From NCBI GenBank assembly GCA_003667245.1, contig RCNN01000069.1, positions 62,001-126,000 on the forward strand: a stretch of DNA of 64,000 nucleotides, given 5' to 3'. A program made the translations under genes and the position numbers. Within the stretch, counting starts at the first letter, position 1. Every line of letters starts with the position of its first letter. The DNA is from Heterostelium multicystogenum. Lineage: Eukaryota; Evosea; Eumycetozoa; Acytosteliales; Acytosteliaceae. This document shows positions 47,223-59,986 of the stretch, piece after piece. The notes under the pieces were generated by a model. The model was given only the letters and a program-made list of their open reading frames with translations, searched no databases and had not been told where the DNA came from.

Positions 47223-48793
47223 TTATGGTTCGTGCTCATCGTTTCTGATAGAGATTGATGATGGCTGTTGTGATTCAACTGGCTTTTGTGGCGCAATATA
47301 ATCTTTGTGTGGTGTCAATCTTTTGTAGAAAATTAAAAGTACAATGATACCAGTAGCTGTAAGACCTGCACATGTTAAATATAAAATATCGTCAGCTACA
47401 TTAAATAGAGCAGTTGCCCAGAGTGGACCCATCATTCTAGCAATTGAACCACCAGCTGTGAGCCAACCCATCTTGGTTCCTTGAAGCTTTGGATTGAGAA
47501 CCTTTGAAAATATAGCGTAGATGAGCGATGAGGCAATTGGATAACCAATAGATACAAAGATGGCACCCATGATCAATTGCCAGATTGGAAGATCAGTCTC
47601 CCATTTGAATGGACCATTATCGTAGCTGGCAAGGAATAACAAAGCAATAAAGAGACATGTGTAACCAAAGAGTGCTGTCTTTCTGTCGTCAATCTTCTTG
47701 ATGACGGGTGTGGAGATGATAACGAAAACAATAACCGATAGCACACCAGAAGCACCCATGATAAATCCATTTCGACCTGGTCCCCAGCCATAGTAGTGCA
47801 GTGTCATCATTGCCATGACTGATTCGAAAACTGCAAAAATTGAAATGACAACTGCGAATAAATAAATTGATACAAATACTGGTACTCTATCTTCTTCTGG
47901 TTCTGATTTCTTGACGGTTATCTCATCTGACTCCTCGTTGATCAGCACCTTTTTCTCTTTTTGTTGTGGCTTGTCTGGATGGAAGTAGATGATCAAAATT
48001 ATAACGTTGATTACTGCAAAGATTACGGAGAGGTAACCTGGAGCAGTGTACTCTGAGAATTCCCATCCATTGACTCTTAGGTTTTTGAGGTAGGACAAGC
48101 AAAAACCAAATGCTGGACCAAGCACAAAACCGGCACCCTGTGCACCGGACATCATAGCCATTGTCTGAGTCTTTTGAGCGAGGGTCGATGTTTCCGATGC
48201 ATACGCTCTGCACACTGAAACATTACCTGCACCAACACCAACGATAAATCTACCAATGACCATCACTGGAATAAAACCATCGCCAAACAAATAGGCCACT
48301 GCATACAATGCATTACCAAAAACTGAGAACAAGATTGAAACGATCAATGGCTCACGGGGTGGTCTTTTGTTACCCCAGTATCCAAAAATGGGTGAAGCAA
48401 TAAATTGACCTGCACTGTAAATTGCTGTAACCAAACCAATATACTTATCTCCATACTTTGAATTTACCTATACAAAGAATTACAATCAATAATATTAGAT
48501 TAGAATTTAGAAGACATTTAACAATATGCTCTGAGTGATCACTTACTGAATTTAGATAACCCAACATCGATGGCATCATCAATGTAAAACCAATACTCAT
48601 CAAGAAAACAGTCAAAACCATGACAAGGATATTTTTTCTGTTATCTGGTAGATTTTTGTTCTATATATTGTGGTGTAGCTTCCTGAGCCGGTAATATCAG
48701 AGGTGTATTCTCTGACAGTGAAGATGATGTTGAACTCGATGAACTCGATGATGAATCCGAGTCAGAGTCATCTCTTCCATACTTTGAAGACAT
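47223..48793 (-). CDS. cln7: MFS transporter, Cln7/MFSD8-type
   Basis: Two exons, 48547-48793 and 47223-48467. The start is Ser/Asp-rich (cytosolic), followed by the first helix (VMVLTVFLMSIGFTLMMPSM) and eleven more hydrophobic segments. Signature segments AGQFIASPIFGYWGNKRPPR (the MFS loop 2-3 motif) and GRFIVGVGAGNVSVCRAYAS match the MFSD8/CLN7 family, whose human member is a lysosomal protein (chloride-permeable) mutated in late-infantile neuronal ceroid lipofuscinosis; D. discoideum has an endolysosomal homologue. The long central loop carries DKPQQKEKKVLINEESDE. One frame break lies in exon 1, in the T5 run at 48653-48657; one base fewer makes the exon exactly 82 codons and joins it to exon 2 in frame. 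Confidence 0.88.
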
Positions 48794-50538
48794 ATTATTA
48801 TTTTAATTATTATTATTATAAAACTAATGAATTATTTTATCTTCGTATATAGTTTGATTCTAGTTTGAAGATTGACTCTAAATTATGTTCTAATTTTAAA
48901 TGAAATGATAATATTAATATTTATACTAATAATATTGAAATGAATTGAAATTATATAAGAATAAAAATGATAATGAAGAAGAGGATGATGATGATGATGA
49001 TGATGATCTGTATTGTATAAATATGATATGCAGCAATTTAATATACTATATAAGATTGTAATTGTATAGATATTATTGTATTGTATATATGTAAATATCA
49101 AGTGTTGTTTGTTGTTTTGTTTGCTAATGTCAAATTTCATTTGAATTGTCGGGCAATTCCCATATTAAAGGAAGGTTTTGATTTTGCTTTGAATTTTTCA
49201 AAATCAAAAAATATTTAAAATTTTAAAATTTTTGATAATCTGCCGTTTATGAGGTTACCTCTCTATTACCACTTCAAAGATCTTCCACTAAAACTGATGT
49301 TGTTAATGCTACTGTTGTTGGTCTGTAAAGTTAATGTTAAATCCTAGCTAGCATAAAACAGTAATATTTAAAATATATTATTTTCTTTATAAAAGTTTAT
49401 ATTTTAAATGTAAAGTGTAATTTAAACAAATAATAATACTAATAATAATATTTGCAGTACTGCTTTGCTTTGATATGATAATATGTTAAGTTTGCTATTG
49501 GGTTTTGTTTTGACCATAAATTAAAACAACAAACAAACAAACAAACAAACAAATCTGTTGGGAGTGTGAGTGAGTGAGTGTGTGAACTTTGAATTCAATT
49601 ATCTCTCCTTTGGTGTTGGTTAATATTTATTATGAGTGGTGCCAGTAGTAAGTGGTATGATATTATTCTTATTACTTTTAAATAATCTTTGATTTATTTT
49701 TTAGGAATACACCTGTTTTATTCTCTTTACTTTTCTTTTTTGCTTCTATTCTTGTGTCTCTCTCTCTTCCTTTAAGTTTTATTATTTATTTAATATTAAT
49801 ATTATTATTTTAAAAGTATATATTATTAATTAAATAAAAATAAATAATCAAATTAATTATTGTTTTTAAACAATAACAACAACAACAACAACAATAAAAG
49901 TATTTGTCTAATAATATGAAAAAGGTTTTAAATGAATGGAATTTGGTAAAAATCAACTTTCAATAATAATTAATAATAAATAATCTGTATTGCATTAATG
50001 AAAGTGTAATGACTTTTCAAAAACAAACAAAAAACACTTTGAATCACCAAAAATGAATGTTTTTTTTTCGGATAGAAAACGAAACTTCCTATTGAAAATC
50101 TGTGTGGCGGACCTCTGGCTCTCAACCCGATGGAATTTTTTGAAAAAAATACTATTACTGGTTAAATTCAGATTGAAAGAGAGGTGTGAGCACAGATCAA
50201 TGAACTTTTTGGTTAAAGTTTTTTTTATGATGTTTTTGCAAAAAAAACCTTCACCAATTTAAAAATCCAACAAAACTTGTAAAATCGTCATAACTACGAA
50301 ATTGTAATGACACCAACAATCGAAAATTTGGAAAAAAAAACCCAAAAACACCAAAAGACAGACTCCATCATCAAAAGAAAAAGTCTGAAAGATAATTAAA
50401 AAAAACAAAAGATATATAAAAATGACCAATAACACATATGTGATCTTAGCCATGTGCTTATGTTAAATTAGTAATTGTTTGTTGTACTTTACTTTGATTT
50501 CTGGTTTAATTTTGATTTTTCATATTCTTTGAAAAAAA
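48794..50538. other. Intergenic region with simple repeats
   Basis: About 1.7 kb with no supported gene. It contains a GAT/ATG microsatellite (48984-49007), (AAAC)n at 49527-49552 and (AAC)n at 49874-49894. A short ATG frame with a GTAAGT donor at 49632-49650 has no partner exon that I can find. Confidence 0.45.
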
Positions 50539-51505
50539 CTATATTTTTGGTATTTTTCCAGATCCACCACCAGGAGGCAGGTTCAGCACCGCTTGTCGCA
50601 AAACTTCTATCCAACGAAACATATCTTCACCTGTACTACAGCTAATCAAGTAACGTCGTTTTGGTGTTGAAATGATAAAACAGTAGGGCTTGCTGTCGAC
50701 TTCGGAAACTGAATCTATTTGTCCGCTCTCCCTCAGTGATATCATGCCGCAATGCGATTTCTCTGTTGGTCCCTTGTAGTAGTATAAAAATTCACCATCG
50801 ACCAATCGCAACCATCTCTTTTTCCAACTCTTTACAACTTCTCCTTTCTTTACTATCCATCCTTCTTTTATATCGAACTAAAATGATTATGATTATGATG
50901 ATGACGATGATCAATAACAACCAATCAATTAATATTGAGCTCCTCTTAATACTTGTCAAGTCTTGTAGCCCTAAGCTACAAATCCACATTGATTACATAC
51001 ATTAATCCTTTTAGCATCTTTTGTGTCGGGTGGCGAAAATGATTTATTCGAGTATTTAGATATAATCCACTGTTCTTTTAGTCCTCTGTTGTGTTGATGT
51101 TGTTCCGTTACAAGTCGGATCATAATATTTGGTTAGTGGGCTTAAGTAAGATGATATTGCAACAAGAGTTTGTGTGACATACATTGAGTCGCCATAGGTT
51201 GGCTTTATAAATCCTGGAGGAAGTGCAGCCTCCCATAATTCACGGTTTGCTTTCTCATTGTTGGTCGCTTCCATCATGTCCACCTCGGACTCCTTCCATG
51301 AATCTAGATTGGCTGACTTGACACGCGATATGTGTACACCCAGATGTCTATGCACACCGGCACAAACTATACAAATAAAAACACCGAGATTTATGCTGGC
51401 CCACTGAACATCTGGTGAGCCACAATCTGCACATGTTGCATTCTCCGGTAGCTTCAGCAATTCTTTAATTCTCTCTTTTTGTTTTTCATCTACAATCGAT
51501 CCCAT
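50539..51505 (-). CDS. ArfGAP and PH domain protein
   Basis: Three exons, 51183-51505, 51001-51085 and 50539-50877, give exactly 248 residues. Residues about 8-125 form an ArfGAP domain with the zinc finger CADCGSP...CIVC (CX2CX16CX2C) and the catalytic arginine region in HRHLGVHISRVKS. Residues about 138-235 form a PH domain (IKEGWIVKKGEVVKSWKKRW at its start, TGEDMFRWIEVL at its end), which binds phosphoinositides. The protein would stimulate GTP hydrolysis on Arf at membranes. The splice sites (GTATGT and TTTTAG) restore both domains without gaps, so the gene looks intact. Compact architecture, with no BAR or ankyrin repeats. Confidence 0.92.
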
Positions 51506-52860
51506 TCTCTAACTATTATTATTATTATTATACTCGGTTGTTTTACTGTCTTCTCTCAGTGAACTATTCTGTATCTCTCTAATCTAACTTATCTAATTAC
51601 TTCACACGTTAATCAATTGACTAAATGACTAACTACCCAATAAATTAACAAACTACCTACTAACTAACTAATAATTGTGCTTATACAATGAAATAAATAA
51701 ATAAATATCTAAAAGTAACTCTTTTATAAGTAAAAGTAATATAGTAATAATCAGTAGTAATAAGAATACTACTATTTTATATTATTATAATAAATAGTAT
51801 AATAATATCAATAATTATATATATATATATATTATATGTATTTGTATTAATGTGTATGTGTATATGTTTGTATTTATAAAATGTTAAATTGTACTATATT
51901 ATATGTTCACTCGTAATAATAATAGTAATAATAATAATAAATATAATGTTGCTGCTGCTGCTACTGCTCTTGTAGTTGTTATTCTTGTTGTGTTGTGATC
52001 AACAAAGTCGACTTTGTTATTTGGTTAGAAAAAGATAGGGATAGATATATATATATATATATTTGATGGATGTAATATATGTTTATGTTTGGTTTAAGTT
52101 ATAGTAGTATCTTTTTGTTGCTTTGCTGATGCTTTGCTGATGCTTTGTTTGCTTGGTTAATTTAGTTGATTGATTTGATTTGATTGATTCTGTGTTGTTT
52201 ATTTTCTACTGCTAATTTTATTGTTATTGTTCGTGGTGGTGGTAGCCGTGGTATTGGTTGTCTGTTTGCTGGCTGGCTGTATGTCTAGTCAATTTAATCT
52301 AGCTAGTGGTGATAAGTGTAATGGTTGTGTTTATAATTGTGGATTAGGGGGTATAATTATTTAATAATAGTTAATAAAATAAATGATTTTGATGTTTTTT
52401 AATTTATATGTGTGTGTACTTGCAAAAAATAAAAAAATAAAAAAATAAAAACAAAAACCCACCAACCACACCCACAATGTCCAATCCTATCAAATGTTTT
52501 AAAAAGTTGTTTTTGTTTTTATTTTTTTTCATCGGAATTGACACAAGATATTTTTGAACCTGCAAATAACATTTAATTTGATTTTTCATTTAAAAATAAT
52601 ATAATAAAGATATTCCATTTAAATTTAATGATCAAAAAAAGTTCTTTTGATGGTTACTTTATTTTCTCAAGTATAACTGACTCTAATGATGAACCAATCT
52701 ATTTAAAAAGAGACCAACCCAAAAGAATGATGATCATCTTTATAATATAATATTATAATATAATATAGAAATTATCAATTGAATGATCAATGCTCATGAA
52801 GTAGTAGGATCATTAAATAATAAACTATACAAACTATCTCTTTATTATACCTATACAAGG
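51506..52860. other. Intergenic region with microsatellites
   Basis: No gene seen. Repeats include (AT)n at 51816-51834 and 52046-52064, a GCT repeat at 51951-51968, and a tandem TTTGCTGATGC repeat at 52122-52150. Confidence 0.45.
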
Positions 52861-53738
52861 TTAGCTACATTTTCTAAAACATAGAGCATAAGGTCTTATA
52901 TCGGTTTCTACAGTTGATAACCAGAATTCACCAACTTCTGTGACACTAGAAGGAATTATTTTTAAACTGGCAGGATTAACCCTATTTTGAATAACCATTT
53001 GATACCAAGACCCGTTAAATTGAAATATCTTTGAGTAAATCAATGCAACATTGATATCTGGAGACGAATAAATACCAACTCCATGCACAAAATTACTGCA
53101 TTTTGAGATAAGATAGCCTTGCTCTGCAATACTCATTCCATTACTACCAGCAGTTCCATGGTAGGAAACTATTTGAAGGAAAAACTAATTAATATAACTA
53201 TACAATACAAAACTCTATATAAAGTATATACATACCGGGCCACTCATTAGGTACACTATCTAGCTCAGAGGACCTCGTTAAGATACCGAGCCAATCGTTG
53301 CTGTTGTATTTATTCAAGACATTAAGGGCATATCGTATGAATCCATAGGGTTTCAAATATGGATATCCTCCTCTTGTATACTTTCTGCCATCATAGGCAC
53401 TGTGGATAAAGTTTTTTGTGGTGGTTTTTTGTCTAACAAATGCTCACCTATACTAATTGGGAGATTCGATACAGGTTCTATAGAAATGGGAATGGTAGAC
53501 ATTTGTTTTGCCATGAGTGTCGATCCCATTGCGACCTTGTAGTCAAACAGGGTTTTAAGGGGTTCAAGCAAATATCTTTATAAAATAGATGATGATTTGT
53601 AGAGAAACCATAATCTTTGATTAAAGTTTGAATTAGACTGTATATGGATTGATGTGAATCACAGCGGAATGATAGAAACTTTCCAGTGTTTGGTTCTTTA
53701 ATAAATACATAAAACATCACATGATTATATACCATCAT
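52861..53738 (-). CDS. Ubiquitin-like domain plus ADP-ribosyltransferase-like protein (frame breaks)
   Basis: The N-terminal frame (53738 to about 53540) reads as a ubiquitin-like fold (MFYVFIKEPNTGKFLSFRCD), including a strand equivalent to DYKVAMGSTL after a one-base frame change near 53555. A linker follows. Next comes a conserved segment with GRKYTRGGYPYLKPYGFIRY and DWLGIL, then VSYHGTAGSNGMSIAEQGY across a GTATGT...ATAG intron (about 53173-53235), and GVGIYSSPDINVALIYSK, ending with DIRPYALCFRK at 52861. His in YHGT, GxYSSPD and the C-terminal block resemble the NAD-binding core of PARP-like ADP-ribosyltransferase folds found in fungi and amoebae. This is an inference; catalytic activity is unproven. 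The linker region may contain an additional small intron. Confidence 0.5.
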
Positions 53739-54346
53739 CTTTGCTAATAGTTTCTTCTTTTATCTCTCTAATAATAGATGTTATTAATACTTTAATACAT
53801 TGCTTAGTGGTTGATATGTATAGACATGATGTACAAATTGATAAACCTGCTAAAACTTTTACAAACAAGTTCACCAAAAATAGATCCTAAATTTTTAATT
53901 TTGATGTAGGTTTGAGTTTCTCAAAAAAAAATTTAGTCCTTTTCAATGATCAAAAAACAATCATAACGATACCACTCCGGTATTGAATCATTTTACTTAA
54001 GACATGTGATTAACAAGAAGTGAATATATTCTTGATTATTGTGAGGATCTTTGTTGATCACTCAGAGAGCTACATTTTCCTTTTTCCAATTTAGAACTTC
54101 CAGACACAACAGAGGTCCAACAGAGTTACACCAGAGTCTACAGAGGTCAGAGATATTGGATATTGGTAGTAATGAACTGAATGATTGCTTTCTTATTGTA
54201 CCATCGTCAATCTAAACCCTTATATTATTACACTTACCCAAAAATATTTTAAAATTATTATATGATTTATTGTTATAACAAATATTTTAACATTTTTTCG
54301 ATATTTTAATTATACCATATTCAGATTGATGTCATTTTGATTTAAT
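53739..54346. other. Spacer
   Basis: AT-rich spacer between two minus-strand genes, with no coding signal. Confidence 0.4.
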
Positions 54347-56106
54347 CTATTTTGAATAAACAATTGATGCACAACCATTTATGTTTAATGTATCATCCAA
54401 ATAGATTGGTTCTGATTGATCATTCTCAATTGAATATTTGAAGTTACCATATCTTTTACCACCAAATGAATAAATATAACTCTCTGTTGCTGATACACAA
54501 TGGTAAATTGGATATACAAATCCATCTTTGGCAGGTATCTGATTGAGTTTGGTTGTTTGTTGAGTCAAGACATTGTATTTGATGAAACATTTATCTTTGT
54601 TTGAATGAATGAAGAAATGACCATTGTTGTCATGACATGCTGTGAATGTGATGCAATGCAATCGATGTTCTGAAATGGTTTTTGTTTGTCAAGTCAAATC
54701 TAAATAGAATATTATTATCACATGACAATGAATATAATATTCCATTCAAGATCATTGTTGATACTTGTGTGCCACAATGTTGTGGTAATTGATGATATCT
54801 TTCAAATGTCATTGTTTTGATGTTGAATCGATCAATTCGATGTGTTTCATAACCATTAACCAAATAGATATGATCTTGACCATCATAGCAAACTGATATG
54901 TATCTGTCAGGATCAATTCCATCCATGTAACCAATGTGTTCAATTGATTGAGATTTGATTGAGTATCGAATCCATCTGTTTCGATTATATAAACCACCAA
55001 ATACATAGATATATTCATCAACTCTGATAATTGATGAGAATGTATCATTCAAATCATAATAATAATCTAATTGTAATTGTTCGATTGAATTGTTGTTTGA
55101 AACATTGATGAGTGTTGCTCCATTATTGTTGTGTGTCGTGAAGATATATATTGATTTGTTTGAATGATGATCTTCATTGATTGTTGTCTCTGATTTGATT
55201 GATAATTGTATTGATTGTTTGATGATTGATTGTATTGATTCAGAATCGAATGCTTTGGTTGTCAATGAATATGAATGTTGTTTGATATCATCGATTGATT
55301 TGTCATTGAATGATTGATTGTATTGATTCAATAGATATAGAATCATTGATTGATGATCATTGTCGAATTGATTGATCAGTTGATTGATATCATATCGTTG
55401 ATTGTATTGATCATTGAATATTGTTTGTTTGTTGTTCAAGATGAATGATGACAGTGATGAACATGATTCTATTGATGATATCAATGTTGTTGTCATGTAT
55501 TGTGAAGTGCTATCATTGTTTGTTGTGTTGTCATCTTGATTATTATCTGTTGTATTATCATTGTTGCTGTTGTTATTATTATTCAAATGATTATTGATAT
55601 TGATGATATTGATGAGATGTTTCAATTGATTGATGTTGTTCTCGATTCGATCAGTCAATGATTGTTTGTTCTCTTTCATTGTATTCTTTAATCTTTGTTC
55701 TTCAATGATGAGATATTGATGATATTGTTCAAAGTGTTGTGATATCTCATTCTCTGTTGTTGTGATTGATTGTATCTCTGATATTGATGACTTTAATGAA
55801 CTCCACAATGATGACAGTATTTGTTTGAAAGTTAATTGGTCATTCATATTGTCTTGGTTGGTGCTTATTGTTGTTGACTGATGATCGATGTCATTAAAGA
55901 TATTGTTGTCATTTAATTGATTGACAATCTCATCGATATGCTAGCAATATCTTCCATGATCATGTGATCTGTTGTGGATTGCCATACATTTCGAACACAT
56001 CAATTGATTACACCTATGACAAATCAGTTCCAATGATTTATTGTGTTGTTGACATCGTGATTCGATATCATTATATATCTCTATCTCTTCGTGTGCTTTA
56101 TTCATT
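54347..56106 (-). pseudogene. B-box/Kelch-like family copy D (nonsense codon and frameshift)
   Basis: Starts MNKAHEEIEIYN (ATG 56106), with B-box pairs CQQH, CHRC and CSKC. An in-frame TAG at about 55942 replaces the Asp codon of the family motif GRYCDHID; this is a nonsense change, not a run-length change. The rest is open for 405 codons: SSLWSSLKSSISEI, coiled coil, ILNNKQTIFNDQYN and Kelch-like blades YIYVFGG and HIYLVNG. A second break falls in the T5 run at about 54681-54685, after which the final 104 codons are again in the family frame and end SIVYSK. The N-terminal subtype matches copies A and B. Confidence 0.72.
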
Positions 56107-57167
56107 TTAGATCAACGAATCTCTTAAAAATAGCTATTAAAATACACTATACATTGTCAAATATTAATTTTGTGATGTAACGTTTTATAATAATTTTAAT
56201 GAAATTTTTGTGTTCTATTTTTTATCACAAGAAATATCATATGCTTTATAAAATATATATAATGTTATGTTAGACAAATAGGTCAACTGAACTATATATT
56301 AAAGGGGAATTCTATGAGCTCATAGATATTTTTAATACATATATTATTACCATAGCATCGGATTAGTTTAATTGTATACTATCAACTTGTATGTATTCTT
56401 CCTTCGGAGATATTCACGTGGGGATAGTTTTGATCAAATCCCATATTTTCAATGACACTGTATCCCATGAAACAGGCTTCCTACCGGATTCCAAAAGGTA
56501 GGAGGCGACTACAAATCTTGAATGAATGGACCTTGGAAACTATATATCCATTCCTACATCTTTCATAACTTGAAATATTAACTATTTATTTCTTTGTCGA
56601 TGTATTTAGACAAATACGGCATGGTAATATCGAAATCAACTGGTGAGCACTTTGCCAAACATATGTAGAATCAGATACACAGGACAATTTTCAATTATCA
56701 TTGGTTGTTCATTTTTGTTTAATAATATTTACGTAGCTTGTACATTCCTCTAGTGGATAAGTTGTACATTTGATTGTGGCACTACGAGAGGATACCAGGA
56801 GGATTCCAGTATCCACTCTATCTTTGACTATCTACTGGTTTCATTGATGTAAATGTCAGATCTATGACAGCCAATGGAGACATATCCCATCACTCGTCTA
56901 ATGGATCCATCAATCTGAAAATGAATTGAAGAAATATCAAAATTAATTCCTCTCTTTCTTTGAAATAATCAATTTATATAGCTAAGTTAGTTTATTGTTG
57001 AGGGCAAAATGACTTTAGTATAAATATTAGGTATAATATAACAGTTTGCATATTGTATTAAAATGTGATCTTTGATGCTTTATAGAGAAAATATTAAACT
57101 TAAATAATAAATTAATATATCCTAATAATAATAAAGATTTATTGATTATGTCATTTTTGATGATAAT
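56107..57167. other. Spacer with possible relic
   Basis: No gene is supported. An inverted repeat TCCTACC...GGTAGGA occurs at about 56479-56504. Around 56770-56930 the minus strand reads for some distance (for example IRRVMGYVSIGCHRSDIY) but with stops, so it may be a remnant of a decayed gene. Confidence 0.35.
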
Positions 57168-58944
57168 CTATTTTGAATAAACAATTGATGCACAAAAAGC
57201 TCTGTTAAATTGATCATCCAAGTATATTGATTCTGATTGATCATTCTCAATTGAATATTTGAAGTTACCATATTCTTTACCACCAAATGAATAAATATAA
57301 CTCTCTGTTGCTGATACACAATGGTAAATAGGATATACTAATCCATCTTTGGCAGGTATCTGATTGAGTTTGCTTGTTTGTTGAGTCATGACATTGTATT
57401 TGATGAAACATTTATCTTTTCTTGAATGAATGAAGAAATGACCATTGTTGTCATGGCATGCTGTGTATGGTATGCAATGCAATCGATGTTCTGAAATGGT
57501 TTTGTTTGTCAAGTCAAATGAAAATAGAATGTTCTTATCATATGACACTGAATATAATATTCCATTCAAGATCATTGTTGATACTTGTTCACCATAATGA
57601 TGTGGTAATTGATGATATCTTTCAAATGTCATTGTTTTTGATGTTGAATCGATCAATTCGATGTGTTTTTCCAACCATTAACCAAATAGATATGATCTTG
57701 ACCATCATAACAAACTGAAATGTAATAGTCAGGATCAATTCCATCCATGTCACCAATGTGTTCAATTGATTGAGATTTGATTGAGTATCGAATCCATTTG
57801 TTTTCGATTATTCGAACCACCAAATACATAGATATATTCATCAACTCTGATAATTGATTGGAATGTACAATTGAAATGATAATCTAATTGTAATTGTTCG
57901 ATTGAATTGTTGTTTGAAACATTGATGAGTGTTGCTCCTTTATTCCGGTGTGTTGTGTGAAGATATATGTTGATTTGTTTGAATGATGATCTTCATTGTT
58001 TGTTTAATTGGGATGGTTTGTTTTGATTGATAATTGTATTGATTGTTTGATGATTGATTGTATTGATTCAGAATCGAATGCTTTGGTTGTCAATGAATAT
58101 GAATGTTGTTGGATATCATCGATTGATTTGTCATTGAATGATTGATTGTATTGATTCAATAGATATAGAATCATTGATTGATGATCATTGTCGAATTGAT
58201 TGATCAGTTGATTGATATCATATCGTTGATTGTATCGATCATTGAATATTGTTTGTTTGTTGTTCAAGATGAATGATGACAGTGATGAAGAAGACTGTAT
58301 TGATGATATCAATGTTGTTGTCATGTATTGTGAAGTGTTATCAGTTACAGTTGGTGATATATCATCATCATGATTATCATTGGTTTCATGTTGATTAGGA
58401 TTTATGATATTCACGATATTATCGATTTGTTTGAGTTGATCGATGTTGTTTGATATGATTTGTTCGATTGATTGTTTGTCATTGGCGATATCTCTTGTCA
58501 ATAGATGTTCTTGTTCCATGATATACTTATAGATCTGTTTGAAACAGTCTCTGATTTCATTCTCAGTTGCTGTTAGACTGATGTATTTCAGATGATAATG
58601 TTTCAATGTTTTCCAAAGAATTCTCTAATCTTCTCTTGATGAATGAACTATCTTTATAGTTATCATTATTAATTTCATTTTCATTATTATTATTGTTGTT
58701 GTTATTTATCTCTTGATGGTTGATATTATTATTATCGATGTTATAGATTGTATTGTTATTTAAAGATTGTGTTATCTCATTGATATGTTCACATTGTGTT
58801 GAATGATCAGAGTGAAGTTTGCTGTGATTATAATAACATAAACTGCACATCAATCGATTACATTGATAGCAAATGAATTCTAAATCTCTTTGGTGTTGTT
58901 GACAATGTTTTGAAGTGATTGTTGTTGTTATTATCTTCTTGCAT
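57168..58944 (-). pseudogene. B-box/Kelch-like family copy E (multiple frameshifts)
   Basis: The N-terminus is of a different subtype: B-box reading CQQHQRDLEFICYQCNRLMC, with a Lys/His-rich region and poly-Asn following. The start codon (58944) is out of frame with the B-box by one base. Further frame changes fall near 58605 (signature KTLKHYHLKY), about 58010-57960, 57845-57800 and 57665-57610, several in T or A runs. The coiled coil (CFKQIYKYIMEQEHLLTRD), the central block and the last 168 codons with the Kelch-like blades and C-terminus SIVYSK are clear. It pairs by N-terminal type with copy C at 35.9 kb. Confidence 0.7.
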
Positions 58945-59986
58945 TATTGAATGGTATTATTATTGCTATGTTTTAAATATAACTATAAATAATGAATGTG
59001 GTTGATATTAAATTCGAATGCTTAAATAAAGGGTAACAGTGTTGATGAAAAGATTTTTTTAATTTGATTTTATTGAACTTCAGATATCTAAAAGGGTCAA
59101 GCACTTGAGTATAGATATGACAGGAGGTAAAGATCTTATGGTGGCTCTTTGTATGAACCACAATCGATAGGTAGCTGTTATGATGCACCTCTATAAAAAA
59201 ACAAGATAAACAGAACAATGGTAGGTTGTAAGTAAGTTAATTATAAACTTTATACAATTAAGAAGATTATGAACATTAACAGGATAAACAGATAAATATG
59301 ATAAATAGAATAGAAATAAATCAATTTTTCTACTCTAGGTATAGAATAATAATCAAAGTACATTCTGTAAACTAGAACAGAGATTTCTACAGATTTTTAA
59401 CTTCTTCATCTTCTTTGGCTTTCTCTTTTTATGGGTACAGATAACTACTAGCCACATCACAATCAATATTATGTTTTAGAGAGTGGTAAGTGGGAGGGGG
59501 AGAGGGAAACCCACATAAAAAAAGAAAATTATCTGATTTATCTTTGTTAGATATAATTGTTAGGTGCAAAGAATAAACTGGTGATTGTAAAAATAGTTCA
59601 CAACCATGTAGCTTCTAAAGGCGATGCCCAACTTTGAATGGGTCTTTGATATGGCATTAGGCAATAGTATAGTAAAACTGTTCCTCTATCATGACTTTGA
59701 GATATGAAATAATGTAAAATTACAAAATGTTTAACCCAAAAACTAAAATATAGAAGCTCATAAAAATGCCAGTTAATATAGATCAAATTCTCAAACCACC
59801 AATTTTCGAAATTAATATGGTAAAAATGAAAAAATTTGGTAGTGTTGGATTATTGCCTATTTTTATTGACAATTTCATTCATGTTAAAAAATCAAATCAT
59901 CAAGCAATAAAATCAAAATCAAAGCTTTGACAACATCGTATTAACTGTTGTTTTTGTTTTATTTATTATTATTTAAGAAAGAAATT
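58945..59986. other. Divergent spacer between two B-box/Kelch-like copies
   Basis: About 1 kb between head-to-head copies E (minus) and F (plus). No supported gene; contains a G-rich patch at 59488-59507. Confidence 0.4.

Noticed and set aside
49632..49700. Start of a gene (MSGASS followed by a GTAAGT donor)
   Set aside because: No downstream exon with coding character could be found on the plus strand before the next gene.
10739..53560. Insertional RNA editing as the explanation for the frame breaks
   Set aside because: Such editing is known from mitochondria of Physarum-type slime moulds, not nuclear dictyostelid genes, and the breaks here need both insertions and deletions in A, T, C and G runs.
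56479..56504. Inverted repeat TCCTACC/GGTAGGA as a transposon end or small RNA
   Set aside because: Only 7-bp arms, no matching partner elsewhere and no target duplication.
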